DNA of 64,000 bases from Capitulum mitella (lineage: Eukaryota > Arthropoda > Thecostraca > Pollicipedomorpha > Pollicipedidae), in the NCBI GenBank assembly GCA_030062745.1, contig CP099840.1, positions 11,174,437 to 11,238,436 of the forward strand. Direction: 5' to 3'. Below are positions 11,201 through 23,904 of this stretch, piece after piece. The number at the start of each line of letters is the position of its first letter. Position 1 is the stretch's first letter. The notes beneath the pieces were generated by a model that saw nothing but the letters and a program-made list of their open reading frames with translations, made no database searches and had not been told where the DNA came from. Position numbers and translations under genes: made by a program.

Positions 11201-14200
11201 TTTCGTCTCAGCATTGCTGCAGGACAGTGAGCACGTAATCAAAACCTTCTTACGAAAACGGCAAAATTTATTTCACGCTTGTCAAGTCTTGTCACGCAAA
11301 GATTTACGCGTCGACCCGTCTTGCATACTGGTTCCAAGCTCTTGCACTCAGTTTGCCCGTAATGCCTCAGAAATTCGTAGTTGTCATTTATTGTGAGTGA
11401 TCTGATACGTATCATCGCTATACTATATTATCCTCGTACAATATACATGAGAATAACGCGCATTGCGCGCCTTGAATGTTGCATTTTGATCTCACATATA
11501 AATTTCACTTCTTATTTTTATTTTTGTATTTTGTTTTTCTGGAGGACGCTGCCTGTCAACAGGCCTGCTCCTGAATTTCCGTAGCGTGGTTGTTTGTTAC
11601 AGGTCTGTTAAGAGCTGGAGGTGTCTGCTACGTTCCGATATGTCGTTTTCTGCGAGGCTGCGCCAGTCTTTCCTTAAAGTGATTCGCTTGTCAGACGAGA
11701 AGAAATTCGGGACCAACTGTTCTTGGTCAAAGCTAGCAGGGATTGCTATTTTCAGTTAGCAAGGGCAAAGTTTTAAAACAAAGTCCAAAGTACACGAAAC
11801 AATCTGCTAAACATTTAAGCGATAAGCAATGTTTCCAGCGCAGACTGATATGCATCCCGACGTAGAAAATCCTGTCCCTCTACCACGCTTTGTTTCATCG
11901 CAGGCATTCATTCCCAAGGCACAGAAGTGCATTTATCTCAGTTACCACCGTACAGCCAAGGTTGTTGTTAGAAACGTTCAGAACTTTCATTGCCATGGCA
12001 AACGATTTGGCTCCGAGCTCTCAGATTCAGCAGTGAATGAATGAGCTATGCCGGACTGATTCCACGTTCACAGCCTTACCTTGTCACATCCACTGGGATC
12101 GATGAAGGCTTTTGTCACCTCCGGGTCATCGCAGACCGGCTCCTCTTGGGCAACAACTGCGACAAAAGAACGCCACCGTCGCCATTGTGCAATTTCTGAT
12201 GGGCGACGGTAATGGGAGGGACGCCGCCGACTGTCAAAACGCCATGGCAGTGCCTCACAGTGCCAATACGCCACGGCAAATACTCCACGGCAGCGCCCGA
12301 CAGTGTCAATACGCCACGGCAAATACGCCACGACAGTGCCCGACAGTGTCAATACGCCACGACAATGCCCGACAGTATCAATACGCCGCGACAGTGCCCG
12401 ACAGTGTCAATCGTTCCGCCGCCGGTGGCGTCGGCTGCTTATTCAGGTATGGATCGTTTTGGACGGATGGAATGCACGATTTTCATTTTCAACGTTGGCT
12501 GGTCCTGGGCATTTTGGCAATGACAAACGCCATATCATACCACACCGCAGGAGTCACGACGTTTCTCTCTAGGTACTTCTTAGACGGCCATTGATCGAAC
12601 CTACGGGCCTGCTGTCGTTTACATGATCGCCATACACATCACAAGCATAGACAGACACATTCTCCGTTTTGCTGTGCTCGTGGTGGCGACTTCTTAGTTT
12701 GTCAATCATCAACTTTCCACGTTGTCTTCCTACCAGTCGTTATTTTTCCTATATGAACGGGTAATCTACCCAGCCGTATGAATTGCCGAACTTGTCAATC
12801 CTTAACTGTATGGACTCCTACACATTCTTTAATTTTAAAGTACCAAAATCGCGTGTCAGAATCGCAGCTGTGCGAAAACAAAAGGTGGCCTCCGGGTTAA
12901 TACTTCCCCTTTATTAGGACCACATCTAAAAATTGCAAAGATATTTAACATTCGGCTAATCACTATAAAAATGCATAAAAAATGCATCAATCACTACCTC
13001 TTGAGAAAGCTCGAAGATGCGTTCTCCGTCCGGAGACGTCTAAAACGCGACTCATGACTAGTCAGGTCCATGTTAAGATTTCCCTCGCGGGGAGGCCCTA
13101 AGCCGGACCATAAAGACTGTCGCCACCAAGTGCACGGTTGTCTGGTCGGCCGCGGCGGCATGACGTCACTGCCCGTCAGCGCAGAGCGGCCTCGCACATT
13201 TACATAATTCGCGAGCATCCGGTTTTTGCCGAATCCGGCAGTCACGAACACCGGAGGTGCAGGGAAAAGGGGAGTCGTTTGCCTGCAGAACTCACAAAAT
13301 ACGGTCGTCAACAGACCATCGTTCCGGTCGTGAACACCTGGGAACGGCCGTGAACTGGGACAGGGCAGAAACCATCGCGCATCATCACGGGGACCTTGTG
13401 TTGTCTCCTAAGCTCTCGTCCGGGTGAGAGCTTAGGGAGCTTACGGAAACCTGTTCTCCAGTTTAAACGGATACCTTTCAGGAGCCCTGATACCCAGGTA
13501 AGCCTTCGGTCGGGCCGGTTGGTCGCCGGCGTCCTCCAGAAACAGGCAGTGCAAGTCTGGTTTAACGGCACCTCGGAGAGCACGATAAGCACAGAGTAGT
13601 CATATCTCCGCTTCATTATATGTATAGAATACTCAGGGAGGGGCAAGAGTCGTCATCATTCTGCAAAGAAACCTCGCAATCGCTTTTAAAAGCTTCCTCG
13701 GACACAAACATAAACAACGAGAACGAGTATGAAACAGACAATATTCCCAAGATGCATGCATGCGTACTTGTTTTGTAGCGGTTCCATCTCTTGCTTCTTT
13801 CGCATTTCTTTGATCGCCACCGTGATCTGTACTCCAAGCGTAAGAAGACGTTGCTGGGCGCACAAAATGCTCTTCAGGAAAAGAGTCGCTCATCGTTCAA
13901 TCAAAGATGATTTACGCTTCCAGACTGGCTCCAGGACGTCGCATGGAACCACAAGGATTCTGTGAAGTCATTCTTTGAAGGAAAGTGAATACTAACTGCT
14001 CAACGGGCCAAGGACAGCGTTCAGGGACGGCGACAGAATCCGATGAGGACCACCCAGAACAATTTACATACGCGACAAGAAGCATCAAAATGGAGTTGTT
14101 TCAGGAGGCCTGCGACTGAGCAACGGAACATGATGAAACGTCGCTAGAATAATGTGTGCAAATGTGTTGATTATTTTGCGTGGATCTGTCTTTTTTCCAT

Positions 14201-14545
14201 TGGATCCTTCTCAAGCGTAGTTTTTTCGAACAGTATGCCGCACTTCTGTCACATTAGATGTCGGAAGACATTTGGAATTTAACCAGCCCGTTTTAGTAGA
14301 CAAATAATGTAACGTTCATTCGTTTATAAGTATGTTTTGGACGTACATACGGCTTTGTTATAAATCGCGCGACAGGTCTATGGACGTTTATTTCATTAGC
14401 TGTACAAGGTACAAGGTGTAGGGGCGTAAGGCGCCCAACACTTTAAAGACTACATTTTACGTTTTTATGAACGCCTTATGGCTACCATGCGAAACTTACC
14501 GGATGCGATGAGAGCAATGAGCGAGATAGCAGTGAGGACCTGCAT
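8191..14545 (-). CDS. Gasp/obstructor-like chitin-binding protein, three CBM14 domains
   Basis: A secreted cuticle or peritrophic-matrix protein predicted to bind chitin. Minus-strand exons: 14545-14500, 12156-12080, 10894-10762, 9304-9104 and 8398-8191; all junctions are GT-AG and the phases agree. Exons 1-2 give a signal peptide, MQVLTAISLIALIASVVAQ. Exons 2-3, exon 4 and exon 5 each carry one six-cysteine chitin-binding type-2 (peritrophin-A, CBM14) domain, e.g. CDYHWRVDCGERPFE, CPYSYGIFPSGDGC and FSCPAEIPVG. The order and spacing match the arthropod Gasp (obstructor) family of about 250 residues. Exon 5 either stops at a TGA directly after VPGCG (222 residues) or splices at the overlapping GGTGAGG to a last exon I did not find. 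Upstream of exon 2 and at the edge of exon 5 there are tandem repeats. Confidence 0.9.
9880..10320 (+). mobile_element. LINE (jockey/CR1-like) 3' end, frameshifted
   Basis: A remnant of the C-terminal end of a non-LTR retrotransposon reverse transcriptase ORF, lying in an intron of the Gasp-like gene in the opposite orientation. One frame reads RVQKVMNFVARLVTGARHGD, HITPALEAMGWNR and LVRTRNLLEVYKALR. It then shifts frame and continues LATIQQLFSFRAAVAWNRLP and ends SRASFLKHLKQLTL with a stop at 10320. These are the conserved tail motifs of jockey/CR1-type elements. The catalytic domains are absent, so it is a 5'-truncated dead copy. Confidence 0.8.
10950..11165. repeat. Pyrimidine-rich low-complexity tract (TC-rich)
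   Basis: About 200 bp rich in CT and TTC on the plus strand within the Gasp-like gene intron. On the coding (minus) strand it is a purine tract. It produces spurious Ser/Leu-rich and Lys/Glu/Arg-rich frames. Confidence 0.8.
12235..12420. repeat. Minisatellite, ~29-bp unit with 43-bp variant
   Basis: Tandem units of the type CAATACGCCACGACAGTGCC followed by CGACAGTGT. Some carry an extra AAATACGCCACG block, giving 43 bp. The array lies about 80 bp upstream, in the sense of transcription, of exon 2 of the minus-strand Gasp-like gene. Unlike the exon-edge arrays it does not include exon sequence. Confidence 0.85.
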
Positions 14546-15630
14546 GATGTTCGCGCGCGCGCGCCACGGCCACTAACGACCTCCCAGACTCCGCCATTCT
14601 CTCAGCAGAAGCGGCGAAGGTCAACGCGAAGAGCCCGCCGCTGGCCAGGCACCGTCACGTGACCCGCAGTGCATGCGGCGGCCGCAGACACGTGACGTTA
14701 CCTGACTAGGGCCCAGCGGGCGGCGGAGAGGCTGTGGCGGTGGGTTTTGCCCGTGGCGCGTTCGGTACCGGGATATGATGGATCACTGTGAGTGCGATAC
14801 CGCATCGATCACGCTGTTTACCCAGCTGCTCATACCATATATCTGTGCAAGAAAATGACGGCTTTGTTTGTCGCTCTGCTGGCAGTTCAGACATATTGTC
14901 TATCGACTGAATTCGATGCTCAGGTTGTCAATTTTGCGCGCAGAGTTAGCTGCAAGTGAAGTTACCGAATATCGTTAAGCTGGCAAGCTAGACAGGATAA
15001 ACAACATTTTTTACTTCAGGCAGGCTGGTTACCAAACCACTCCTATTATTACGACGTGAATACATGCATGCATGCATCATACGTGCATGGCTAATGCTAC
15101 GGTGTCTGCTTACGTGCAGCGTAGTTCCTTTATTAAAACAAAAAGCTCGGAAGTGGGAGCCACCAATGTCGCCGCGGGCGGGCACCGCGTGCGGTGGCAG
15201 GCAGCCAACGGCTGCGTTTCTCAAGCGCTACCGCACAGCACCGTGCGTACATACACATTTTCATCCTTCCAAATACCGGATATCTGTCACCTCAGAAACT
15301 TCGGCTTTCGTCTGCCGTGACCATTTGCGGCCAATCGCGTTATAGTTTTTATATCGTTGCAGCGTTTTAGTTTATGGGACGCTGAGATACATCTGCGATA
15401 ACGTTCCTCGTCTCGGGTCTTGTGTCCATCTTTTAGTGTGTTGGTCTTGGAGCTTTATCTTCGAGCTTTTTCGGCATTCGTCCATGTTTTTCTGAGGCTG
15501 ACAAAATACGTAAGGGTTCTTCAGAAACTTTCGTCGGGCTAGTGACATCCACTCAGACTAAACTGATTGACATTTTCGGTATTATTAGCCAAAAAGGAGC
15601 CAAGCTTCCCGCCCCTTTTCCTCGTCATTC
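14546..15630. other. 5' flank of the Gasp-like gene and intergenic DNA
   Basis: Directly upstream of the minus-strand ATG is a GC-rich stretch to about 14760 with a GCGCGCGC run, which probably holds the promoter. Beyond that nothing is recognised apart from a short ATGCATGCATGC run near 15063. Confidence 0.35.
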
Positions 15631-15634
15631 TTAA

Positions 15635-16844
15635 TCCTATTCCCGGAGGGCTAGACGGTATGGCCGATTCCCGGCAGGGGGGGCGGATTCGGCCCCCCCC
15701 TGGGATCTCGAGAACTACTTGTCCGATTTCATCGCAACAAACGGCAATCGATTTGTCGTGACGTGAACTACATTTTTGTAAAAAGAAATTTTCAAAATTT
15801 TTAAATTTGTGGACACAGGGGGGCAAAAATGTCAAAATGGGGGGTACTTTTGGACTTCTTATAACTCCGTTGTTTATGGACCGATTTCGATAAAACTGGC
15901 ATGAATCGACAGATTATGGATAAGGCTTTTACCATGAGTCCCCAAATCTGAAATTTTGAGAAAATTCATGAGCGCTCACAGGGTTTCAAAAATAGGAGGA
16001 TTAGTTTTCTAACAACTGGATGAACAAAAGAGGCAAACACCCTTTTTTGGTTTCTGCTAGTCATGTTAAACTAAAGAAGTACAAATCGCATTACAATGTT
16101 TGTATAATGTTAGCAAAGGCGGTGCCAGGGACATGAAAAAGGGGGAACTGTCATGGTCACACGTTTCTCAGATCAACTTGTGACCTTTGACCTTAAATGA
16201 CTTCCATTGACCTTGGGGCCACTTGGAATGATCTTCTGTGCATTTAATATTATCTTTAAACGTTTTCAATCATTTGAATTCACTCTATTTCAAAAATTTG
16301 GTTTTATGGCTATTGCGATATAGGGTACGCGCAAGGACATTTTAGGTCATAGCTCCGTGACCCGACCTGATATCAAGCTGAAACTTGGTACACAAGTAGA
16401 AGGCACCCTTCTACGTCATATATATTCCGAGTTTGGCATTTGAAAAAATGGCCCCGAAATTATAGCGAAAAAAACAAATTTTGACTTTTGACCTTGACCT
16501 GACCTTGTAAAATGACCTCAGGAGAACAAAACTATGTCTGCACATTGCCCAACTATTTAGCTATACATCCATATCAAGTTTTAAGTTCTATCTTAAAAAC
16601 TCTGTTTTTGGCAGACATTTTCCTTTTACCCTTAACATGGCCAAAAATGGCATGTGGTGCCTCCCAAAAACGTTGCCTGGCTCCGCCCCTGAGCAAAACG
16701 GAATTTTGAAATTTTGTCACAGCACGTAGAAAGAATAGCTAGGAAAAGTCACCAAGTTTCGTGAAGCTGCGTTAAAAAGCCTAGAATTGGCAAGCAAAAA
16801 ACCCGAGGAGGGGGCGGATTCCGCCCCCCCTGCCGGGAATAGGG
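15635..16844 (+). mobile_element. piggyBac-like family B element, intact ends
   Basis: A 1,210-bp non-autonomous element flanked by TTAA (15631-15634 and 16845-16848). Its inverted ends read TCCTATTCCCGG on the left and CCCTATTCCCGGCAGG on the right (reverse strand). Each end carries a G-run/C-run palindrome around GGCGGATTC about 20-60 bp in. The interior holds several TGACCT half-sites, including a direct repeat with 1-bp spacing at 16191-16203. There is no transposase. The interior does not resemble family A, but the size, TTAA flanks, CCC termini and subterminal palindrome are shared. Confidence 0.8.
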
Positions 16845-17179
16845 TTAAAAAGGGATTCTTCGCACAAATGAAAAGAAAATTTTTCACCATCGTAGAATAA
16901 AAATGGCAAAACTAACTCACAACAAGGTTTCAAGGAATGTTGGACAAGACTGTATTGCAAAGGAAGAACGAACTGATACTAGTCACAAACTCACAAACGA
17001 GGTGAACGCTTGCGCCATAATGCATTGTCATCAGCAGTGCCAGTATCAATATTTGGCTAAGACTTAGCGGTTGGGCAAATGTGCCTATATACGAACACTT
17101 GTAAACGAAATCTATAGGCCTCCACAGGGATTGGAAAGTCGGACGTTATTTTTTTTTAACGGAACTGAAATAAAAGCTA

Positions 17180-17935
17180 AGCACCGTTTTTAGCTTTTGC
17201 TGGTTTTTTCGTATTTCGAGAAAACAAATCCTATTACATTGTCTGTAAACGGTGGCTTAGCCGGTGTAAGGGACATGAAAAAGGAGAACCTGTGATAGCC
17301 ACTTCCATCAAGTCAGATAATGACCTTTGACCTTAAATGACCTCAGATGACCCCAAAATCACATTAAATAGCCTTTGGCGCTATTCATAGTGTCTAAGAA
17401 CGATTCCAGACACTTTAATTGGCTATGTTGCTCAATGTTCTGTTTATGACGTCATGATCTGCATCACCCGTGCAAATATTTTATGTCAACTCCATGACCT
17501 AACTTGATATTGACATGAAACTTAAAAAAAGAACAAGTTGAGAACGCTGCGTCAAGCCAACTGTGTTATGCTTTTCTGTTTTAAAAATTGTTGTCAAAAG
17601 CTATGCATAGAACAGATTATGACTTTTGACCTTGACCTTACTCTGTAAAATGACCTCAAGTCAACAAAAAAGATCTGTCTGAAAAATTCTACTGTTGATA
17701 GTGATCTTTTTTCCGCGTTCAGCTGTGGAACAAAAATCATGAGGTGCCTCCGAAAAAAGTTCGTCTGGTTTTGCCTCTGGACAAAATGAAATCTTGTAAC
17801 TTTGATATACTACCAAGAAAGAATGGACAACAAAAGTCAATAAATTTTCTAAGTCTGCTTTAAAATTCCCGGAAACGGCGAGCACAAAAAGAAACACTGC
17901 GCTTCTAAAGCTTTCCATACGGAAATAGGATACAT
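17180..17935 (+). mobile_element. Degraded partial copy of family B
   Basis: Diverged but collinear with roughly the right two thirds of the family B element just upstream, in the same orientation. Shared landmarks are GGACATGAAAAAGG, the TGACCTTTGACCTTAAATGA block at 17321, ACCTTGACCT near 17630 and a GGAAATAGGATACATC right end. The terminal TTAA is lost. The left part is missing or beyond recognition. Confidence 0.7.
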
Positions 17936-17939
17936 CATG

Positions 17940-19960
17940 TTCAAATTAAGGCCAAACCACTATTAATCCGGCACCGCCTGGGATGCCAAATATGGCACCC
18001 TCTTGGTTTTTCGCGAATAACTTCTGAACCTTTGGAGCCAACCCAACCAAACTTTCGGTACTTGCTAATCAATCAGTGTTACAGATTTTGACATCAAAAC
18101 CATTTACATCCTACGTCAGGTCATGGAGATCGTCATAAGTAAATCCTTGCATGCGTGTTTTTGCTTCTTCGGGTGCTGGCGCAAACATGCTTCGTTTTTT
18201 TTCGGTAATATACGTGAATTTACGCATGGATTATTTGGATTTACATGCGATGCGCTCCCCAAAAGGATATACAACCGTGTATACAAGGATATAAAACCGA
18301 CGTCAATGTTAGAGGTCATGTTAGGTCACAGACATGATGACAACTGGACTGATTTGAACTGTGGATGATACAAGTGGTTGCCACTGACCTTCCCCATTGT
18401 TCGAGCCTGACAAGCAATTCTACATGCGTCTCTTAGCAAGGTTCACCAAATACAACATGAGGTCATGTCAGGTCATGTCATAGGTAGATGTCTAATGAAT
18501 ACAACATTGTCTGTGGAAGATAGTTCAGTAGCAGCGGAGAGCTGCTATTGTTCCTAACAGAAAAAGAAAAATGACATTGCCCTGACCTGGCTCGGCCAAA
18601 TAAAGAGCAGACAGAGCATATTTAATTACCACGAGATGTTATTTAAGCGCTGTACTTGATGCAGTTAAGAATCCCAGCGAGTAATTATTGCTCTTGTCAG
18701 GAAGACTAATGCAACCTTATCTGACCTGACCTAGAATGACCTTGACTGGGCCAAAAACAGATAATGCAAAACTGATCATCAGAATGTTTCACTTCCGTCC
18801 TTTTTGTCACGTGGGTCAAAACAGCTGCAAGTATCGATCTTTGGCATGTAAAATGAGACCAGTATTTCGCCTGACTTAGGCTGGCCTGGACCCGACCTGT
18901 TTTAATATTTTGGCATGCTTCTGATGCAGAAAATCGTGACCTTTCGTTTCATACCCAGATGAAGATTTAAGACTATTGTTGCCGATGGTGTGATGTATGA
19001 ACCGTTGTCAGTTTTTTCGACGTGTTATGTGTTTACGTGGTCTGTGACGCCATCAGTCACGTGACCAGGTCTAACATAGTATTTTCTGAATTGCAAGATC
19101 CAAGGCTATCGATTGGTGGTAGACCAGTTCAGACCCGACGGTTGGATCCTGAGATGAGGGGTACCCTTTTTGACTTCCCAGGCTTTCGCGGGTATAAAAA
19201 CACGTTAGGCGGTGTAGGGTTGAAAGTAGTATGCATGCGCTAGATTTCCTTTTGGAGTTTACACAGAACATTCCTGGCTTCATTGTCTTGTCACCTTTGG
19301 CATTCTATAAGTATTTCCATGGATCCCCATATCTATGACTATGATACATAATGCATCAAGATGCTTAAACCATTGTTAAGTCCCATAAAACAGGAAATGT
19401 TCTCTAAACAATATGAAAAATAAAAAAAAACATTAGTGCTTGTGTACTAGACACTATCATGTTGCTGCATACCAAGGTAAGTTTTGTTGCAAGCAGTCCG
19501 TAGCAATGACCTGAGACGATCTGTACACAATATTTCATACATAAAAAATATCCTGTAACAGCACAAGTTTTGTCCTCACAGGCAGACTGATACTCATTTC
19601 TCTTTGTGTGGCTAATGTTATAAACAGCACATCACATTGCTGGTGCTAGTGCTGCCCAATTTTAAGACAAGCAAGTACAACATTGACAGCAAAACTGTTA
19701 GATTTAAATTGGAAACTTGCAATTATAAAGCTTTGCACAAAGTGAAAAATGCAGCGAAGCAATGCCTGAAATTCCCTAAATTGCTGGGACCTTCCGTGGC
19801 ATGAGCTTGGCCTGGTTTAGAAGACCCAGGCCTGGTCCAATATCCTCAAGTAGGTATCAAAACCCGAATGTTAAAGAAGTCATTCGGGTGCTACGCGTAA
19901 CCCTGTATTCCTACGGTGTTACCGCATGCTATTCATGTGGTCAAGACTCTATATAATTTA
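17940..19960. other. Intergenic, no gene recognised
   Basis: No supported exon. Scattered AGGTCA-like motifs (for example GGTCATGTCAGGTCATGTCA near 18461) suggest further remnants of TGACCT-rich repeats, but no element boundaries could be drawn. Confidence 0.35.
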
Positions 19961-19964
19961 GGGT

Positions 19965-21175
19965 GGCTCGGAAAAAACTTGCGCATGGCCAGAGTATGAG
20001 CACTTGATCTTTGGTCTGCATATTAAAAAAAGTCTCTGGTAAGAATCTTTCGTCGGACGTTTTCAGTATGCACGCTTGCAATGTCTAAGCACAAATACGT
20101 CTATGCTCGGCGTTGCAGTCTCCATTGGCCACTCCAGCGTCAGCCACCTCCAGAATCACTACGCGGCGGGTCGCGGGCGGGCGAAAACAACCATATATCG
20201 AGAAATAATACTTGAAAATGCCTTAAAAAGTCAATTCGTACGGATATGTCGTAGTCTAGGGCGTGGATTACACCTCTTTAATATTCCGGTTTAAACTCCA
20301 AGGGATTAGCAGCTGCAGCAACACGAACAATCAAGATTCCGCTGATACGTCAATGTTCAGTGGTGGCGATAATAAAACACAAATGCAAAACTGCATTTCG
20401 TTTTGTATCAACGTGAAGAGGGGTTTTCTTCCACTCTGGTATTCTGGGTCAGCAGCATTTAGACGTAAATCAGTACCGACTAGGAAGAGGATACAATTAA
20501 TGGGAAGCGTCGTTCCGATAACAGTCATTATCATCGTGGAACGGTGAATGCTAACTTCAGCAATCGGGACAGTCACCATGACTCCTAGGATGATCGTTCG
20601 TGATTCCGAAGCTAGCTGGGTATGTCGTCTGAAGCAATTTGATGCTGCAACACCGCAAACGCGCTTGGTTTTCACATTTCCCGCCAATGCCGCAGGGCCC
20701 TGAGAATTTTGGACTGTCCGCAATACCGTAACTGCTAATCCGTTTGGCGTATTTATCTGAAAACTACATAGGTGAGATCTATGGATAAGAATACTCCATA
20801 GCCGTACGAACCGATCCTATCATGCGTTCAAAATTGTTTCATTCCGACAGGAGCGGTGAAACCTCTGTGGAGATGGGGGAAGGGGAACGCGATTTCCACT
20901 TCATTTCTTTCCATGCAACGCGATAGGTTTAATGTCAGATGTTGCCCAAAGTTGGGGGTGGGTGCAGCTGTCCCCTGCCCTCCTCGGTTCCAATGCCCCT
21001 GTACTCTGATGCACGATCGTTTTCGCCTGCCCGCGGGCCGCCGTCTGGTGTTAGCTGCATCGGCCGACACCGCGTGGCCAATGGAGACTGCAGCCGGGCT
21101 TCGGTGTTTTTGCGCTAAAGATTGCCGAACGTGTATGCTCAAAACTATTTCGAACCACCCTACTACGTAGATCAT
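19965..21175. mobile_element. Putative DNA transposon remnant with long inverted ends
   Basis: The left arm starts TAGGGTGGCTCGGAAAAA near 19970. The right arm, read on the reverse strand, starts GTAGGGTGGTTCGAAATAG near 21165. Both later share GCAGTCTCCATTGGCCAC (20117 and inverted at 21078-21095). This gives arms of roughly 100-200 bp with indels around a body of ~1.2 kb in total. I could not find a convincing target duplication. Around 20950-21005 the reverse strand encodes GHWNRGGQG, a string common in transposon-derived frames, so a second element may be nested here. Confidence 0.5.
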
Positions 21176-21179
21176 GTAG

Positions 21180-22964
21180 CCAGAATTTGTTTTGCCAGTT
21201 GATGGGCAACACGGGCAATTAAGTCAAAAGGCAGGTAAATTACGAATCATAAATCACTAACCTACACAAATCACTAAATACATAAAAATGAAAGGTAATA
21301 AATCACACGAATCACTAAAATCCAAAAGTGGAAAAATAAAGTAGCCTAAATCCAATGAGAAAGCCAATTTCGGGGTGGGTTAGGTTTTTTTGTCTCTGTG
21401 TGCATCTTCAATCAGAAACACAAAGCTTCGCCCTTGCAGAATTACACTCAAAACTGGCGCCTGAGCAGCCGTCGGGTTTTCGTGCGCGCAGTACCGGAAA
21501 TTGGCTGACAGACGCCATTGTCAATCTATTAGGACAAGCATACTGTTGTACTGAAACCAGAAGAGAGGCTGAATTTCAGGTAGTTTCACAACAACCTGCA
21601 TTAGTCACGTGATCACACAAAATCAACTTACTAATAAAAATGCGATTTGACATCTTCTCTGGCCCTGCTATTATTGGTTTTATTAGTAATAATTCGCTGG
21701 TTCGCCAGTTTTTCTTTCAATGTCCGCGATGATTTCGGTGCCTCGGGACGACATGTAATTTCGCGAGATCCATTTCACGAGCAAACATAAAATACTACAC
21801 GCATAAACTGATTTGTCTATGTGAAGCATTTCATGCGGTAGAAATTTTGTTCGGAGTCAGGGAATATCCATGACTTTAGGCCAAAACCTGCGGTGCCATT
21901 CTTCCGTCCTGATCAAAGCTTGCAAGAATCGCGACCGGCTAAAATGACATCCGATAGGGCGCAGATGATGTACATAAAAGCCTTGATGCGGTGAAAGGTA
22001 CTGCTTGACATTTACATAGAATGTCCGGTACCGCCCTGATGGTTATCTTTGCGAGGCGTGACGATCGGCTCATGTCAAGGCCATAGGGCTGAAAAGTCGC
22101 CATGCTTGTCACGGTTTTTCTCCATGATCCCGAATTATGTCACAGTCACAGTCACATGGATAGCCCGGCTGTCAAAGGTCATGGGTATATAAAAGAAATG
22201 TGGCCTCTGAATCAAATCTGTTTGTCTATTTGCCTATTTGTCTGATCATCGAGTGCATCTGTATTTGTATTTGTACCCAATCAAGTCTATCTGAAGTCAT
22301 TTCGGAGGTATAGGATTACCAGACAGCTTAAAGTGGCACTATAACTGTGCCGGAAAAGGATCGTAATATGAAGAATTTGAGGATAAGGATCGGGATTAAC
22401 GAGGATGAATGCATGATCATATGCATTAAGGAGATGCGTCCCCATGTGACAATAAGAGCGACATTGGTCTTGCGTAATGCATTTATTCTTAGTCCCAGGC
22501 AAAAATTACTCACCTTTTCCCCAGTTGTTTGCTCTACGGACCATGCAAATTAAGCAACGTCAATGCTGAGATATTTAATCATATTATTTGACATTGCTCG
22601 CAAAATTCTGAATACATCACTAGTATCGCAAACAAATCCAATGACTTTTGTTGCTTTGTATTTCCAATGAATGTTATCCGACTATGTTATTAGGGAGTTT
22701 TTCTGTGACCAGAACCCACGGAAAGCAGGCTTGCAGAACTTGTTGGGCGAAATGCAAGCTTCTGCACATCCGATCGCGCAAATAAAGTACATTCTCAGTG
22801 GGATCTCTTTCAAATTACGACAGTACAAAAAAGGATTTCAGTCATCTCTAAACTCCTTCGGTATCTCCATCGTGGTGCAGATCACCGACATCGTCTCAAA
22901 GTCCGGCTGTTATTGCACGTACATTACAAGGGGCACGCAATCACTCACACGCACCTCAGCAGGG
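21180..22964. other. Intergenic, no gene recognised
   Basis: AT-rich. A strong TATA-like string, TATATAAAAG, occurs at 22186-22195, but no downstream coding exon supports a promoter. A GTCACA triplet repeat lies just before it. Confidence 0.35.
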
Positions 22965-23130
22965 AGGTAGTCGGGGGAGGGGGCATGGGGCCACGCTTCC
23001 CCCTGAGCCAAGCGGTATATAACAGATATATAGCGATTTCGCAGGAATACGTAATAGTGATCATATGCATGTTGAAGAAGCGAACATCATATGTTTGCCT
23101 GTGCTTTAAACATGAGACAAATTAGACAAC
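22965..23130 (+). repeat. Dispersed repeat, second copy at 62.75 kb
   Basis: About 165 bp that match 62752-62925 at moderate identity. Both start with a G-rich GGGGGCATGGGG-like block followed by CCCCTGARCCAA and later GCAGGA-TACG and AAACAT-ATATGTTT. Probably the G-rich end of a transposon family. Further into this copy, GAGGAAAATCCTGGCCAC near 23200 is a similar transposon-end string. Confidence 0.6.
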
Positions 23131-23229
23131 GTTGCTGTTTCTTCCTATAAGTTTCGTCATATGCCACTGGCATATGACAAAATTTGACATTTGGCTCCCC
23201 CTGAGGAAAATCCTGGCCACATGCCTGCA

Positions 23230-23900
23230 CCTCAGTACACGAAGACAACATTTTTTTCTGTACTCGGTGAAATGTTAAAACTCTGATCAGGTAGCACAAC
23301 CATAAAAAGACAGCCATTGAACTAATGTACCTAATCCGCCACGGCAGCCAATAAACGGACTATTATCTACAGCCATGCGGATCACCTGGAAATAGACCTA
23401 AATGTCCTGGCGGAGAGACAATGTCCCATGGGGCACCAAGGAGGTCACACGACAAACATATCCCATTCAGGGTACGGCTTGTCAGGCTGCCAGCACCCTG
23501 CCTCACTGGCTCACGTGCGTTGTAGCCGCAGTGGTGCACGTACTCAGGAGAGGCCGCAGTTGAGCTGTCAGGCCGAGAGTCAGTCGAAGAGTGTCCCCAG
23601 TGGAGCCGATCCCCGGCTTGTATTCAGGATCGACAATGAGCATAATGATTCGTGTTGAACGGGAATCGAGGGTCTGTCCTGACTTGTCCCTTTTGCCGCA
23701 CTTTTTGTGACCCGTCTTCCGTCCATTTCTACGTCCGTGAAAACAAGGTTCTTTTGAAAATTTTTCTGGCTCTTGGCGACACGCAGTCCGAGGAAAGGTT
23801 GCAGTCTGATTGCGCGGCGGATTGGTAAAAATGAGCTACCACGCCCTGATGTGAGATTTTCATTTTTTCCTTCGTCTGGAGCTCGTGAGTTTGGCGCCAC
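23230..23900. other. Intergenic, nothing recognised
   Basis: Short frames only on both strands; no domain, repeat family or splice-supported exon recognised. Confidence 0.35.
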
Positions 23901-23904
23901 TAAA

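Noticed and set aside
12994..13646. Two moderate minus-strand frames in a Gasp-like gene intron
   Set aside because: No chitin-binding cysteine pattern, and inclusion would break the exon 1 to exon 2 phase.
20331..20723. A 130-codon minus-strand frame inside the inverted-arm element
   Set aside because: No homology I recognise and it lies wholly within a putative non-autonomous transposon.
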